From the NCBI GenBank assembly GCA_019217005.1, contig JAHBNG010000068.1, positions 1 to 64,000 of the forward strand: a DNA stretch of 64,000 bases, given 5' to 3'. The DNA is from Chloroflexi bacterium TSY. GTDB taxonomy: Bacteria; Chloroflexota; Anaerolineae; Caldilineales; Caldilineaceae. Positions 8,809 through 17,042 of this stretch are shown here, one piece after another. Each line of letters begins with the position of its first letter. Positions within the stretch are counted from its first letter, which is position 1. The position numbers were made by a program, and so were the translations under genes. Below the pieces are notes generated by a model that searched no databases, was not told where the DNA came from, and saw only the letters and a list, made by a program, of their open reading frames with translations.

Positions 8809-10063
8809 ATGCAACTCAACCCACCACTCAACATCGCTCTCATCGGCACAGGCAACCGGGCGCGAACGCAATATGCTCCCCTCTTCGAATCACTCAAACC
8901 GTGGGTCCGGTTGGTGGCTGTTTGTGATCCGGTAAAAGAGAATGCGGATGCAATGGCGGACCGTTTAGACGTGGAAGCATTTTACTCAGTCCGTGAATTA
9001 GCAAAAGCCCGTCCGATGGAGGCCGCCCTGATTGTTGCACCCATCGAAACCCACTACCCGCTCTCTTGCTATCTCATGTCGCACAGCGTACATTGCCATG
9101 TGGAGACGAGCATGTGCAATCTGTTGAGACAAGGGCAGGAGATGGTCGGAAACGGCACGCAAAAATGGTGTCGTACTACGGATCGCCGAGAATTTCTTTC
9201 GCTTCCCTTTTGATCGTATTGCCAAACGGATCAATGAAAGCGGTTTTATTGGCACAGTGAAACGGCTCACATGCTTTCATGACCACACTGGCTATCACAA
9301 CAACTCGCGCTGGATCTATTTCTTTGGCGCACATCCCGTCAGCGTACAGGCTATCACTCACACGATGCCCGTTGCACCTCACTATGTAGCAGCACACCGC
9401 TTTCACACAGAGGAGAACTTCCGCGCCCACTTCTTTACCTTCCCAGAGAACAAGCTTGTGGTCGACCTGGCCGCCAATATCAAGGGGTTGTTGGGACGCT
9501 ACCCACGACCGGGTTATACTGAAATCGATGGGCAACGAGGTTCTATTGTGCGGGAAGCAACCAATCCAAACGATCCCCAACGCCCTTGGCACGGACATGG
9601 CGAAGTGCGCTACTGTTCGGAGCAGGCGCTCAACGCAAAAGCCATTGCCGATGAGATCTATCCGATCGAGCATATCACGGAGAAGGGTTGGTGGGTGTCA
9701 ACTCATGTCGATCTGCCTATCGGTCGTGTGGAGTATCGAAACCCATTTCGGGTTGTTACAGAGGAGGCGAAACATTCTTCACGCGACTATTATACAGCCT
9801 CGATTATGGATCACGTTGTCGATTTTGCCAAGGCTGTGCGCGGCGTGAAGATGTCCGAATACACAGACGAAGATGCACTCATGGCAATGATGATGGAGGT
9901 CGGAACGCGAGAGTCGGCACTACGCGACGGTCAACGCCTACCTTTGCCCCTAACAAACGACCTTGAATCTGAAGAGCGAGTGCGCCAATCACTCAAAGAG
10001 AAGCATGGAGTTGACCCGATGGATATTGAGGGGATGTTGGAGTTTACATTGCCGCGACCGTAA
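8809..10063 (+). pseudogene. Gfo/Idh/MocA oxidoreductase with one-base frameshift
   Basis: NAD(P)-dependent sugar oxidoreductase. The Rossmann start is IALIGTGNRARTQY (about 9-22), and EK-type catalysis may be degenerate. The first frame ends at 9213 and the second frame runs to 10063. Removing one G at 9148-9149 (GTCGGAAAC to GTCGAAAC) rejoins them and restores ARKNGVVLRIAENFFRFPFD, a typical family segment. The repaired protein is about 417 aa, the usual length. The start is 9 bp after the propeller gene, so same operon. It is either a real pseudogene or a sequencing error. Confidence 0.8.
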
Positions 10064-10115
10064 GAGATTTACGATCTTTGATTGACGAAGTAGGCCATCA
10101 GCCGTCCACATAGTA

Positions 10116-10136
10116 GAACAAACAGGCTGTTTGTTC
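10116..10136 (+). terminator. Hairpin after the catabolic cluster
   Basis: GAACAAACA, a 3-base loop and TGTTTGTTC make a perfect 9-bp stem 53 bp after the last stop codon of the cluster. There is no long T tract, so intrinsic termination is only possible. A weaker GAACCATC/GATGGTTC pair follows at about 10148-10183. Confidence 0.4.
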
Positions 10137-10200
10137 CGCATCGAAAACGAACCATCTCTTTCACGTGACCAAAACGATGGTTCATCCAATAATCTTAATC

Positions 10201-10260
10201 AGTAGACAGCAATCGTGTCATTCTCGAGTGAAACGAAGAATCTAACGCTTGCGGTCTACT
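10201..10260. repeat. REP-like palindrome, copy 1
   Basis: AGTAGAC and GTCTACT close a 60-bp hairpin whose middle (GCAATCGTG, TCTCGA, ACGAA, TTGCG) matches the palindrome at 43567-43618. It ends 2 bp before the stop codon of the minus-strand ctaA and may terminate it. Confidence 0.55.
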
Positions 10261-10261
10261 G

Positions 10262-11263
10262 TTAATGGACACTATGCAGATCCGAGGAAGCAATACTGGA
10301 TTGTCCATAGATGCGGTCTGCCTCAGAATTGTTTAACTGCTCTGCACCGACTTCTACTGACTGATCAATCTCGCGCACGAGAGCCACAGCCCCGGTCAGA
10401 ATGAAGAGAATCCAGATACCGTCTGTCAGCAACAGGTGGACCAATTGCATCCAAACTGGCGCTTTGAGATAGACATTGAGTCCGCCGATACCAAGCTGAA
10501 GTGCATACAAACCGAGCATCCAAGTAGCAAAGCGCAACGCCAATCCGTTTCCCAAACGGTTTAATACATTTTGGCGAACAAGGATAAGCAGAAAAAGCAG
10601 AATGAATGCAAGCGATGGATGGTATATCCTTGATGCCACCAGCATAGCGACAACAGGTGACTCGTCGGGTGTGATGCCAGCAGTCAAATAGAGTGTATCA
10701 CCCAGTGCCGTGATTGCTCCGCTTGCGCCCAAGATCAACATCCCACAAAGTGCCAGGACATACGTCCAACTTAGATTTCCATGTCCCCAAAGACGAAAGG
10801 GAATTCCCCCAGATGCAAACCAGCCCGTCAAGGTAACTGCGGTGAGTAATAAGAAGGTATTGATCAAATGAAAGGCCATGGTATACACCCGAGCCATCGA
10901 ATCATTCGTCGCTACCCACTCGAATTTGACCAATCCTGCACCAATGGCTGCCTCTGTGATTACAAAGAAAACCGACCAGAGAGCAGCCTTCGTGACAAGA
11001 TGACCTCCTCCGTATTGTCTCCACGCCCAAACCAGCATTCCAAGCATCAAGAAGCCGAGTAGACCACTAGAAATCCGATGCGTGTACTCAATAATGGTCT
11101 CCATCTGGAGGGAACGGGGAATCATTTCGCCATTGCAGAGGGGCCAATGACTACCACAGCCGGCACCAGACCCAGTCGCGCGCACGAATGCACCCCACAA
11201 GATCACAAGAACAACATAGAACAAAAGTGTCCAAACATATAAAGCAAAGGAAGTTCGTTTCAT
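10262..11263 (-). CDS. ctaA: Heme A synthase (COX15/CtaA family)
   Basis: Integral membrane oxygenase converting heme O to heme A for cytochrome c oxidase. Eight hydrophobic helices are visible. Conserved His appear in GSHWPLCNGE, EYTHRISS, MAFHLINT, IYHPSLAF and QLVHLLLTD, which fits two four-helix heme-binding halves. The chosen start (11263, MKRTSF) precedes the first helix; an in-frame ATG 16 codons upstream overlaps a dispersed repeat. It implies an aerobic aa3-type oxidase, but no other cytochrome genes are in the window. The C-terminus after the last helix is hydrophilic. Confidence 0.9.
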   Translation of the reverse strand: MKRTSFALYVWTLLFYVVLVILWGAFVRATGSGAGCGSHWPLCNGEMIPRSLQMETIIEYTHRISSGLLGFLMLGMLVWAWRQYGGGHLVTKAALWSVFFVITEAAIGAGLVKFEWVATNDSMARVYTMAFHLINTFLLLTAVTLTGWFASGGIPFRLWGHGNLSWTYVLALCGMLILGASGAITALGDTLYLTAGITPDESPVVAMLVASRIYHPSLAFILLFLLILVRQNVLNRLGNGLALRFATWMLGLYALQLGIGGLNVYLKAPVWMQLVHLLLTDGIWILFILTGAVALVREIDQSVEVGAEQLNNSEADRIYGQSSIASSDLHSVH

Positions 11264-11284
11264 GATTGTTGCAAATAAGCCTAA

Positions 11285-11372
11285 GGTCATTCCAGAAAAA
11301 TAATTCCTCATGAAGACAAGCGCCGTAGCCTGGAATGGCTTTGGCTTTTCCTATCGAATTGGGTATTTTATT
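11285..11372 (-). repeat. Dispersed palindromic repeat, copy 2
   Basis: Inverted copy of the repeat at 3231-3316, without MITE-1. It lies in the leader of ctaA, just after the 3' end of the ATP-grasp gene. Its internal CATTCCAG-type arms can form a stem. Confidence 0.6.
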
Positions 11373-11384
11373 TTCTGGAAAAGC

Positions 11385-12416
11385 CTAAATGATTCCAATA
11401 CAGAAATCGGCCAACGCTTTGACGACTTGCTGAAAGTAGCGTGGCGTTAGATGATTAATGTCTAGATCGGGAATCGGATTCGTCGCGTCTATAATAATCG
11501 CCCGTTCATTTGAAACGACAAAGGTCACGCAGTTTAAATCGTGACCCAAAGCGTGATGCAGTGCCTGAGCTTGTTCTGTTATGAGGGTTCGAAAATCACT
11601 CGTTAAGAATGAGTCATCGGGCAGAGAACGGTTTCGTGCAGCATCATAAACCATTGGCAGAATCATCGCTGCACCGTCTGGCCTAGGTCCATCTCCTTCG
11701 CGCCCAATACAAATACAGCGTACCTGTTGTCCGGCAATGGCTTGTTGGAGCATCATGCATTGTTGCCCTGTCTGGTTATAGACAAATAGGAGTTCCTCCA
11801 CACTATTCAGCACAAACGCAACATCATTCGAACCGAGCGAAACGGTGGCATCGACGGGCTTGAGTATGGCCGGGAAGCCAACATACTTGGCAATCGCAGC
11901 CCAGTCGAGTGGGTACTCTAAATTGCGCAAGCTTTCGGCTGAAATCTCATCTGAATAGGCCCGCATGGGGAGCACAACGGCTCGTGGTGTGGGAATATCT
12001 AGCATTGCAGCAACACTCGCCGCGACAAACCGATCATTGGCTCCTTGCTGTGCTTGTTCATTCAGCACGTAGCTGCCTTGTCGCTGAGCATGAGCGAGAA
12101 AGGAACGATAATAGGCAACATGGTGACTGATACGATCGAGGAGAAGGGTATAGGGAGATTTCTGCGTGATATAAGTTCCGCCCAAGCTAACAAACTCGGC
12201 CTGGACATGCACGTTGCGTTTGTTGACCTCTTCAATAAAGGCGGGGGGGAAGCTCCACTCATCACCGACGAGCAGCCCAATCTTTCGGGTTGTTTTTGGT
12301 TGGATATCTGAATCACTCTGCGATGGACCTGTTTCTCCCGCATAATAGAGTGGATTCGCAACCGTTTTTTGGAGGGAATCTAGAGACACTAAGCATTCTC
12401 TCGGAAATCGTCCCAA
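11385..12416 (-). CDS. ATP-grasp family protein
   Basis: 343-aa protein resembling RimK/D-Ala-D-Ala-ligase type ATP-grasp enzymes, which join a carboxylate to an amine using ATP. The first 45 residues are polar and may not be native. IGLLVGDEWSFPPAF starts the pre-ATP-grasp domain, YVGFPAILKPVDATVSLGSND carries the ATP-binding Lys, and the C-terminus VTFVVSNERAIIIDATNPIPDL supplies the metal-binding acidic residues and Asn. The substrate is unknown. Its start overlaps the upstream gene by 28 bp, suggesting translational coupling; starts inside the frame are possible. Confidence 0.7.
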   Translation of the reverse strand: MGRFPRECLVSLDSLQKTVANPLYYAGETGPSQSDSDIQPKTTRKIGLLVGDEWSFPPAFIEEVNKRNVHVQAEFVSLGGTYITQKSPYTLLLDRISHHVAYYRSFLAHAQRQGSYVLNEQAQQGANDRFVAASVAAMLDIPTPRAVVLPMRAYSDEISAESLRNLEYPLDWAAIAKYVGFPAILKPVDATVSLGSNDVAFVLNSVEELLFVYNQTGQQCMMLQQAIAGQQVRCICIGREGDGPRPDGAAMILPMVYDAARNRSLPDDSFLTSDFRTLITEQAQALHHALGHDLNCVTFVVSNERAIIIDATNPIPDLDINHLTPRYFQQVVKALADFCIGII

Positions 12417-12844
12417 TCGACACCCATGCCAAACCCAGGTTCTTTGCGTTCGGGATCACGAAATTCGAGCATCATATCAAATTCCTGATGGTCAAGTACG
12501 TTCGGTGTTGCATCCAGCCCCATCGTCAACTCGGCGACCACGCGATAAATAGCTCCTGGCTTTGGGTCGCGCAGATGAAGTGCCAGATCGTGCTTCTGAT
12601 CTCCCTGCGCAATCAAGTCGACGCTACAATTTTCAGTGCCATCTGGATTCAAGACATAAAGCGCAATGTTGGGCTGTTCATCTTGCTTGGCTGTTACCCA
12701 GAGGCGCGTCCAAATTCGAGTCAAATCTGGGTAGGGGTAGAGGACAATGCGCTCAAAACGAAGCGGCTCGTCGTCTTGAAAAAAAGAAATTTCCATGCGT
12801 GATTCGTCTTGCGTGTACGGATCGAGAAAATTGCTGGATGACAA
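12389..12844 (-). CDS. Conserved hypothetical protein, 151 aa
   Basis: Family not recognised. Beta-rich sequence with a central strand pattern (RIVLYPYPDLTRIWTRLWVT, then IALYVLNPDGTENC) that resembles small beta-sandwich domains, and an acidic C-terminus. No signal peptide or membrane segment is seen. It is the first gene of a coupled pair with the ATP-grasp gene. The start at 12844 (MSSSNF) is reasonable, but no clear ribosome-binding site is seen. Confidence 0.6.
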   Translation of the reverse strand: MSSSNFLDPYTQDESRMEISFFQDDEPLRFERIVLYPYPDLTRIWTRLWVTAKQDEQPNIALYVLNPDGTENCSVDLIAQGDQKHDLALHLRDPKPGAIYRVVAELTMGLDATPNVLDHQEFDMMLEFRDPERKEPGFGMGVDWDDFRENA

Positions 12845-12887
12845 GAGTCCAATTGGAACTGCGCGAACGATGTCCTTACCTGATGCT

Positions 12888-12958
12888 TATCCGAAAAGCT
12901 CTGTAACGATGCATTCTCTCCCGAGAAGCTGGTCGGACTTACAGCCACTTTTCGGATA
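12888..12958. repeat. Palindromic element between selC and the hypothetical gene
   Basis: TATCCGAAAAG (12888-12898) and its exact complement (12948-12958) frame 49 bp; the inner TCTGTAA and TTACAG extend the pairing. It could be a small transposable remnant or a processing/termination stem downstream of the tRNA. Confidence 0.5.
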
Positions 12959-12973
12959 GGTTCTTACTCATAG

Positions 12974-13069
12974 CGGGAGGGCATGGGAGTCGAACCCACC
13001 GCAGCCAGCTCTGCGCTACCTGCCACTGATTTTGAAGACCAGGGCCGCCACCGGGCGACATGCCTTCCC
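12974..13069 (-). tRNA. selC: tRNA-Sec (selenocysteine, anticodon TCA)
   Basis: 96-nt tRNA-like sequence with the special features of bacterial tRNA-Sec. The 8-bp acceptor stem is GGGAAGGC/GCCCTCCC, with one A-C mismatch. The 6-bp D stem is GTCGCC/GGCGGC with a 4-nt loop. The anticodon arm CTGGT-CTTCAAA-ATCAG reads UGA. There is a long variable arm and a T arm GTGGG-TTCGACT-CCCAT. The discriminator is G and CCA is not encoded. This shows the organism, or the donor of this region, decodes some UGA codons as selenocysteine with SelA, SelB and SelD, none of which is in the window. Confidence 0.9.
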
Positions 13070-13093
13070 GTCTGGTATTGTATACCAGACGGG
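13067..13093. other. Perfect 12-bp hairpin overlapping the 5' end of selC
   Basis: CCCGTCTGGTAT, loop TGT, then ATACCAGACGGG. On the minus strand its 3' arm includes the first three bases (GGG) of tRNA-Sec, so the precursor could fold into either the tRNA acceptor stem or this hairpin. Confidence 0.6.
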
Positions 13094-14243
13094 GAGGCAG
13101 TGTCCAGTTGACTGCCCGTTCTTCATGCATCAGTGCCAGGTTCTTAGTGAGCGTTCAAAAATAAGTTATAGGAATTAAGTATCAATTAATGGTTGAGAGC
13201 TAATGACATAATTCCAGTTGGGACAGAGAGAGCGCCGATGCAGTTGAATGGACTGACGTTGCTCTTTGGAAACAGAGCGGCCTTTGTCAAAAATGCGCTC
13301 GACAAGAAAAGCCTGAACAGCAAGTCCAGTTTTGTTGGTCGTGCCCCGGATAAAGTTAAGCATAGTTTGAAAGGTACGTAGCGGACGCGCCGCCCAACTA
13401 GAAGTAATCTGACTGAAGAGGCGGTATTCAATCGGATTGTATTTGGAATTGCCAGTTGGATAGTGACAAATCATAACGTGAATGCCAAACTGATTGGCAA
13501 GTTGAAGTTGAACCTCATGTTTCCAAAGCCAGAACCGACAACTATTGCTACCGCCAGCATCGCAGAAAATGAGTAAGAGGTCTTCTCGCTCAAAACGAGG
13601 TCTATCAGGGCTTGCCCACCATTGAGCGATGCAATAAGCAGCAAATTCAGGGGTATCAGCCGAGGTGCCGACATAGACGTATCCTTGGTTATGGCATAAA
13701 TCATAGATACCATATGGTCTGGCTGTGCCGATGGCGTCAGATGGAAAGTCATGGATCAAAACCTCTTCCGCCTCCTGGCACCAAGCCTGTCCAGCGTTGG
13801 CGAAGTCACCGATCTGCTCTTTGGCTTTCCCATCGACGCTGATGACAGGATAACCGGCATCCATAAAGAGCTTTTTGACTCGCTTGATATACCGAAACTG
13901 GCGATCTTGGTCTGGATGTTTTTCCTTGATCAGGCTTTTGCGGTTTGATGCCAGTCCATAATCGAGCTTATCCAACAAGCGTCGGAGCGTATTTGTACTG
14001 ACCGAACAGGATTGCTTGGCCAGTTCTTTGGCAAGGTTCCTCAAACTCTTGCGAACCCATTTTTCGTCACCCGTTGGAAGACCAGCCACATCATCAGATA
14101 AGAGTGTTTCCAATTTCTCTTCTACTTCTGGCGTTTTTTTTCCACCGAGTGACGACCGCCGCCCTGCACTCGCACTCGCTTACTTGGTCTATTTGCCAAG
14201 TCGTTCGATAGTTCCTCTTGGCCACGCTTGATTGTGTTTACAT

Positions 14244-15748
14244 CTTTACTTTCTGGTAAAGGCTTGAGTGACAAAGGGCAAACCGAAAGGGGCGGAAAAA
14301 AGAATCCACCCTGAAAAAACGGGATAAAATGTAAAAATAGTGCTCGGCTAGTTTAAGCAGCGGCATTGAGGCGGCGATGAGCGAGAACGCCTTTAGGTAA
14401 ATGGTGTGAAACCGAGGCCTTTTTCCGAAAGTCAGGGTCGAGTTGGTCAGGAGTTGGAAAAAGAGCACTCGAGAGAACACGGCGCAGCCTGCCGGGAGTG
14501 GCTTGAGGCTCTCGATCCCAGTAGCCAGTCGGTATGGGAGGAAGAGAAGCGGCTAAATGGGAAAGAAGATTGCCAGCAAGCAGCCCCAGTTCAGGTAAGC
14601 GGAAACAAGCCTCATCGGCATGAACAAATTGACGATGTAAGCCAATCATCTGCTTGGAAGCCAAGGGGGGGATGTTCAACAGGCCAGCGTTCCAGGTAGA
14701 CAAGATAAATGGTTTCAGGCTGCAAAGTCATAACGGTCGCCAAAACCAAAGGTGTGTTGTAGGCCGGATCCTGAATGACGTAAATCGAGTAGGTACGGTT
14801 GGCTGTATCCACCTTGGTTGTTCTGGGGACGAGATTGTGCCATGCTTGATAGCAAATCAGGCGACCACTATAGAGAAAGCGACCAGACGAGTCCGGAGTT
14901 GTAGCCTCGAGTCGCTTTCCCTTATAGCTGCGAGAGAGCGGACGCACAATATCGCCATATTCAGGTGGTCTGCCTTTTTCTTTGCGTTTGGGTAACTCAT
15001 TGCGGCGCACTGTGCAGTTAATCGCTTCCCGCAGGACAAATCGGTCTATGCCGCTTTCTAGCATTTCTCTGATTGTAAACCCGGCATCGACCACCGCCAC
15101 TTCGTCTGACTCCAGTGATTTCTTCGTCTCTTTCAGCAGCTTTTTCCGAAACTCACTTTCCTTTGTTCCAACCGTGCATCTCATGATTGCCTTGAGCAGT
15201 GGCACTCGCTTCCCGCCTATCTCCCCCGAGCTTATCATCACTCCAAAGATGAGCGCGGGCAATGCCCGACGAGCCGTTGAGTTATAGAGTCGGTTCACTT
15301 TCCCTTGCAGCTTCGGTCGCCAGAACCCTGTGATATCTATGCTTTTCACTCGGTACCCTTCTAACTTTTTTGCCTCCCATTCCCCTTTCCACTCCACTTC
15401 TTCTTGCCACGACCCCAGCAGACTTGTGATATCCCATGATCCATATCGAAAGCTCCACCAGCTTCGCCGGAGCTCCTCATCTTCAAACCCGCTTTCTTTC
15501 AATGCGCTATGGATTGCTCCTCGACTTTTCAGAAACGACCCATTCAGCATTGCCCACATCAGACGCATTACATTTACGTTTGTTCCCATCGGCGTTACTT
15601 GCAATACATTCATCAGTACTGCTATAGTTATTTCTGGCGCGGTTAGCATTCCTTCCTCCTTTTTGGGTTCTCTACCTTTTGGATGAACTGCTAACCGCTT
15701 TTTGTCACATTTCTCACCTCATCTCTTTTCTTTTACCAGAAAGTAAAG
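14244..15748 (-). mobile_element. 1505-bp IS (copy A), DDE type, family not named
   Basis: Terminal inverted repeats CTTTACTTTCTGGTAAA, flanked by the 6-bp duplication TTACAT (14238-14243, 15749-15754). It is inserted in the ISAzo13 transposase gene. It is nearly identical to copy B at 25566-27068, and a third copy ends at base 12. Confidence 0.9.
14353..15649 (-). pseudogene. DDE transposase of IS copy A, frameshifted in a C run
   Basis: About 430-aa transposase with a candidate DDE triad: Asp in SIDITGFW, Asp in AVVDAGFTI and Glu in YLERWPVE. Compared with copy B, the coding strand has seven C (complement of 14665-14671) instead of six, which shifts the frame just after the ERWPVE motif. 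The rest (SKQMIGLHRQ to the end at 14353) continues in another frame. The two copies complement each other: each is intact where the other is broken. Confidence 0.8.
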
Positions 15749-16116
15749 TTACATGGAGGCCTGTTATTTCCGATACCTTTTGCCTTCCTCCATGTCCTAA
15801 TTTTGTCGCTTCGATTGCTGCATACCATCTTCTTTCCTGCTCATCCAAGCGACTCATGAACAGATTCATCAGATGATGATTTTCCATGATTTCCGGCGAC
15901 TCTTGTTCTATACATATTTTGCATTCGCACTTGTGTATCTTTGGTTCTTCCATTTTTTTCATGCCTCCTTTGAGGCACTATTTTATCACATAAATCTACA
16001 ACTTATTTTTGCACGCTTACTTAGAGCTATCTGCGGCATGTTCGATCCCATGCCCTCCCTCATGAAGTAATTTTTTTGCTTACTCTAGATCTAGCTGAAC
16101 TCCTATGCCCTCTCAC

Positions 16117-16344
16117 TCAATTACAAGCTAATTCATTGAGCCTTTGCTCTACGCTTTGAAGTCGTTCATTGATGGATAGGAGTAGAAACCTGATTTCATC
16201 CATCTGGATGGGTGCGCCCTTGTTTTCGTCATATTGTAGCAATAGGCTAGAGACGAACTCGCCCTGCTTGCGCTCGGTTGAATTACGCTTGATGACATCA
16301 ACTGCTTCATCAAGCATTGACAGGGTTATGCGTTTTCGACCCAT
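16117..16344 (-). CDS. Small ribbon-helix-helix-like protein
   Basis: 75-aa protein. MGRKRITLSMLDEAVDVIKR fits a ribbon-helix-helix strand and helix, followed by FVSSLLLQY and a C-terminal coiled-coil-like helix (INERLQSVEQRLNEL). This is the size and layout of antitoxin or plasmid-type repressors. No toxin gene is adjacent. The second ATG (16344) is preferred because GGAG lies 11 bp before it; an ATG five codons upstream is also possible. Confidence 0.55.
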   Translation of the reverse strand: MGRKRITLSMLDEAVDVIKRNSTERKQGEFVSSLLLQYDENKGAPIQMDEIRFLLLSINERLQSVEQRLNELACN

Positions 16345-16518
16345 TAGTTTCTTCTCCATGTAAATATCGAATCATAATAGCATTGTAACAGATGTCGTAG
16401 CTAATGTCAATAAGTCCGCGATAAATTCATCGAAAAGATGTATGAAATGGCAGGTACTTCTATGATACAATGACGATCAGGCTGACAAACCACACCCATG
16501 TAACCACGAAATAGAACT

Positions 16519-16863
16519 ATGAACCCCATCAAGGCTGTGCTAAAAGGCAAAAATTTAGAGAAGGCCGAGACAGTTGAGAGAATGCTAAAAGATCCAGGCG
16601 AAGTAGCTATCTTTGAAGGAGAACTAACGAGAGAGACTATCTTTGCACTCGGTGGTGCTGCTGGTCTGTTCATTGTCATTATTGCTGGCAGAATTATAGT
16701 TGGCTATGCTGTCCTACAATGGGGCTTGGTCGCAGGTCTAATCAGCCTGATATTGCTTGAGGTCACTATGGCGATACAGCTTTGGTATAGGTATCAGACG
16801 AAAGCAGAGTACCGACGACGGAAGCAGGATAAGCCAAGTAAGTGGAATGGGGTGCATGGGTAG
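16519..16863 (+). CDS. Small two-helix membrane protein
   Basis: 114 aa, unknown family. A charged N-terminal 40 residues is followed by two hydrophobic helices (about 43-63 and 66-88, with GLFIVIIAGRIIVGYAVL and LVAGLISLILLEVTMAI) and a very basic tail (YRRRKQDKPSKW). The topology suggests both ends face the cytoplasm. No partner gene can be assigned. Confidence 0.5.
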   Translation: MNPIKAVLKGKNLEKAETVERMLKDPGEVAIFEGELTRETIFALGGAAGLFIVIIAGRIIVGYAVLQWGLVAGLISLILLEVTMAIQLWYRYQTKAEYRRRKQDKPSKWNGVHG

Positions 16864-17001
16864 CTGCTCTGGCTGACAGGCGTCTGACAAGGGCTTTTGT
16901 GGACAGATGGTGTTATGGGTTCATTTGGGGCAGAGAGTGCGCTTAGGGGCGCTGAGGGGTTGGAGTGGTGACGTATGGAAGCAACACCGTGGCCCTAAAG
17001 T

Positions 17002-17042
17002 GAAGACGATGAGAATGAACGAGAACGTTACTCATCGTCTTC
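17002..17042. terminator. 12-bp inverted repeat at the end of the pentapeptide gene
   Basis: GAAGACGATGAG (17002-17013) pairs exactly with CTCATCGTCTTC (17031-17042) across a 17-bp loop. The stem overlaps the last codons of the minus-strand gene ending at 17028 and lies between convergent genes. There is no T tract. Confidence 0.45.

Larger units (their letters stand above)
13175..15962 (-). pseudogene. ISAzo13 transposase, split by an IS, possible -1 frameshift
   Basis: The N-terminal part (15755-15962) has the typical helix-turn-helix lead RRWYAAIEATKLGHGGRQKV. The C-terminal part (13175-14237) has the DDE core: Asp in VISVDGKAKE, Asp in LIFCDAGGSNS and Glu in NPIEYRLFSQ. Removing the inserted IS and one TTACAT joins them at LHVNTIKRGQEEL. 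A run of eight A (14134-14141, read on the minus strand) then puts the C-terminal part in the -1 frame. Slippage on A AAA AAA would give the full product, or one A has been lost. The inserted IS inactivates it in either case. Confidence 0.75.
13140..16027 (-). mobile_element. ISAzo13-family element, interrupted by another IS
   Basis: The left end GTTCTTAGTGAGCGTTCAAA and the right end (complement) GCTCTAAGTAAGCGTGCAAA are imperfect inverted repeats of about 32 bp bracketing an ISAzo13-type transposase gene. The 1505-bp IS at 14244-15748 sits inside it with a TTACAT duplication. Without that insertion the element is about 1.38 kb. No clear target duplication is seen. Confidence 0.7.
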
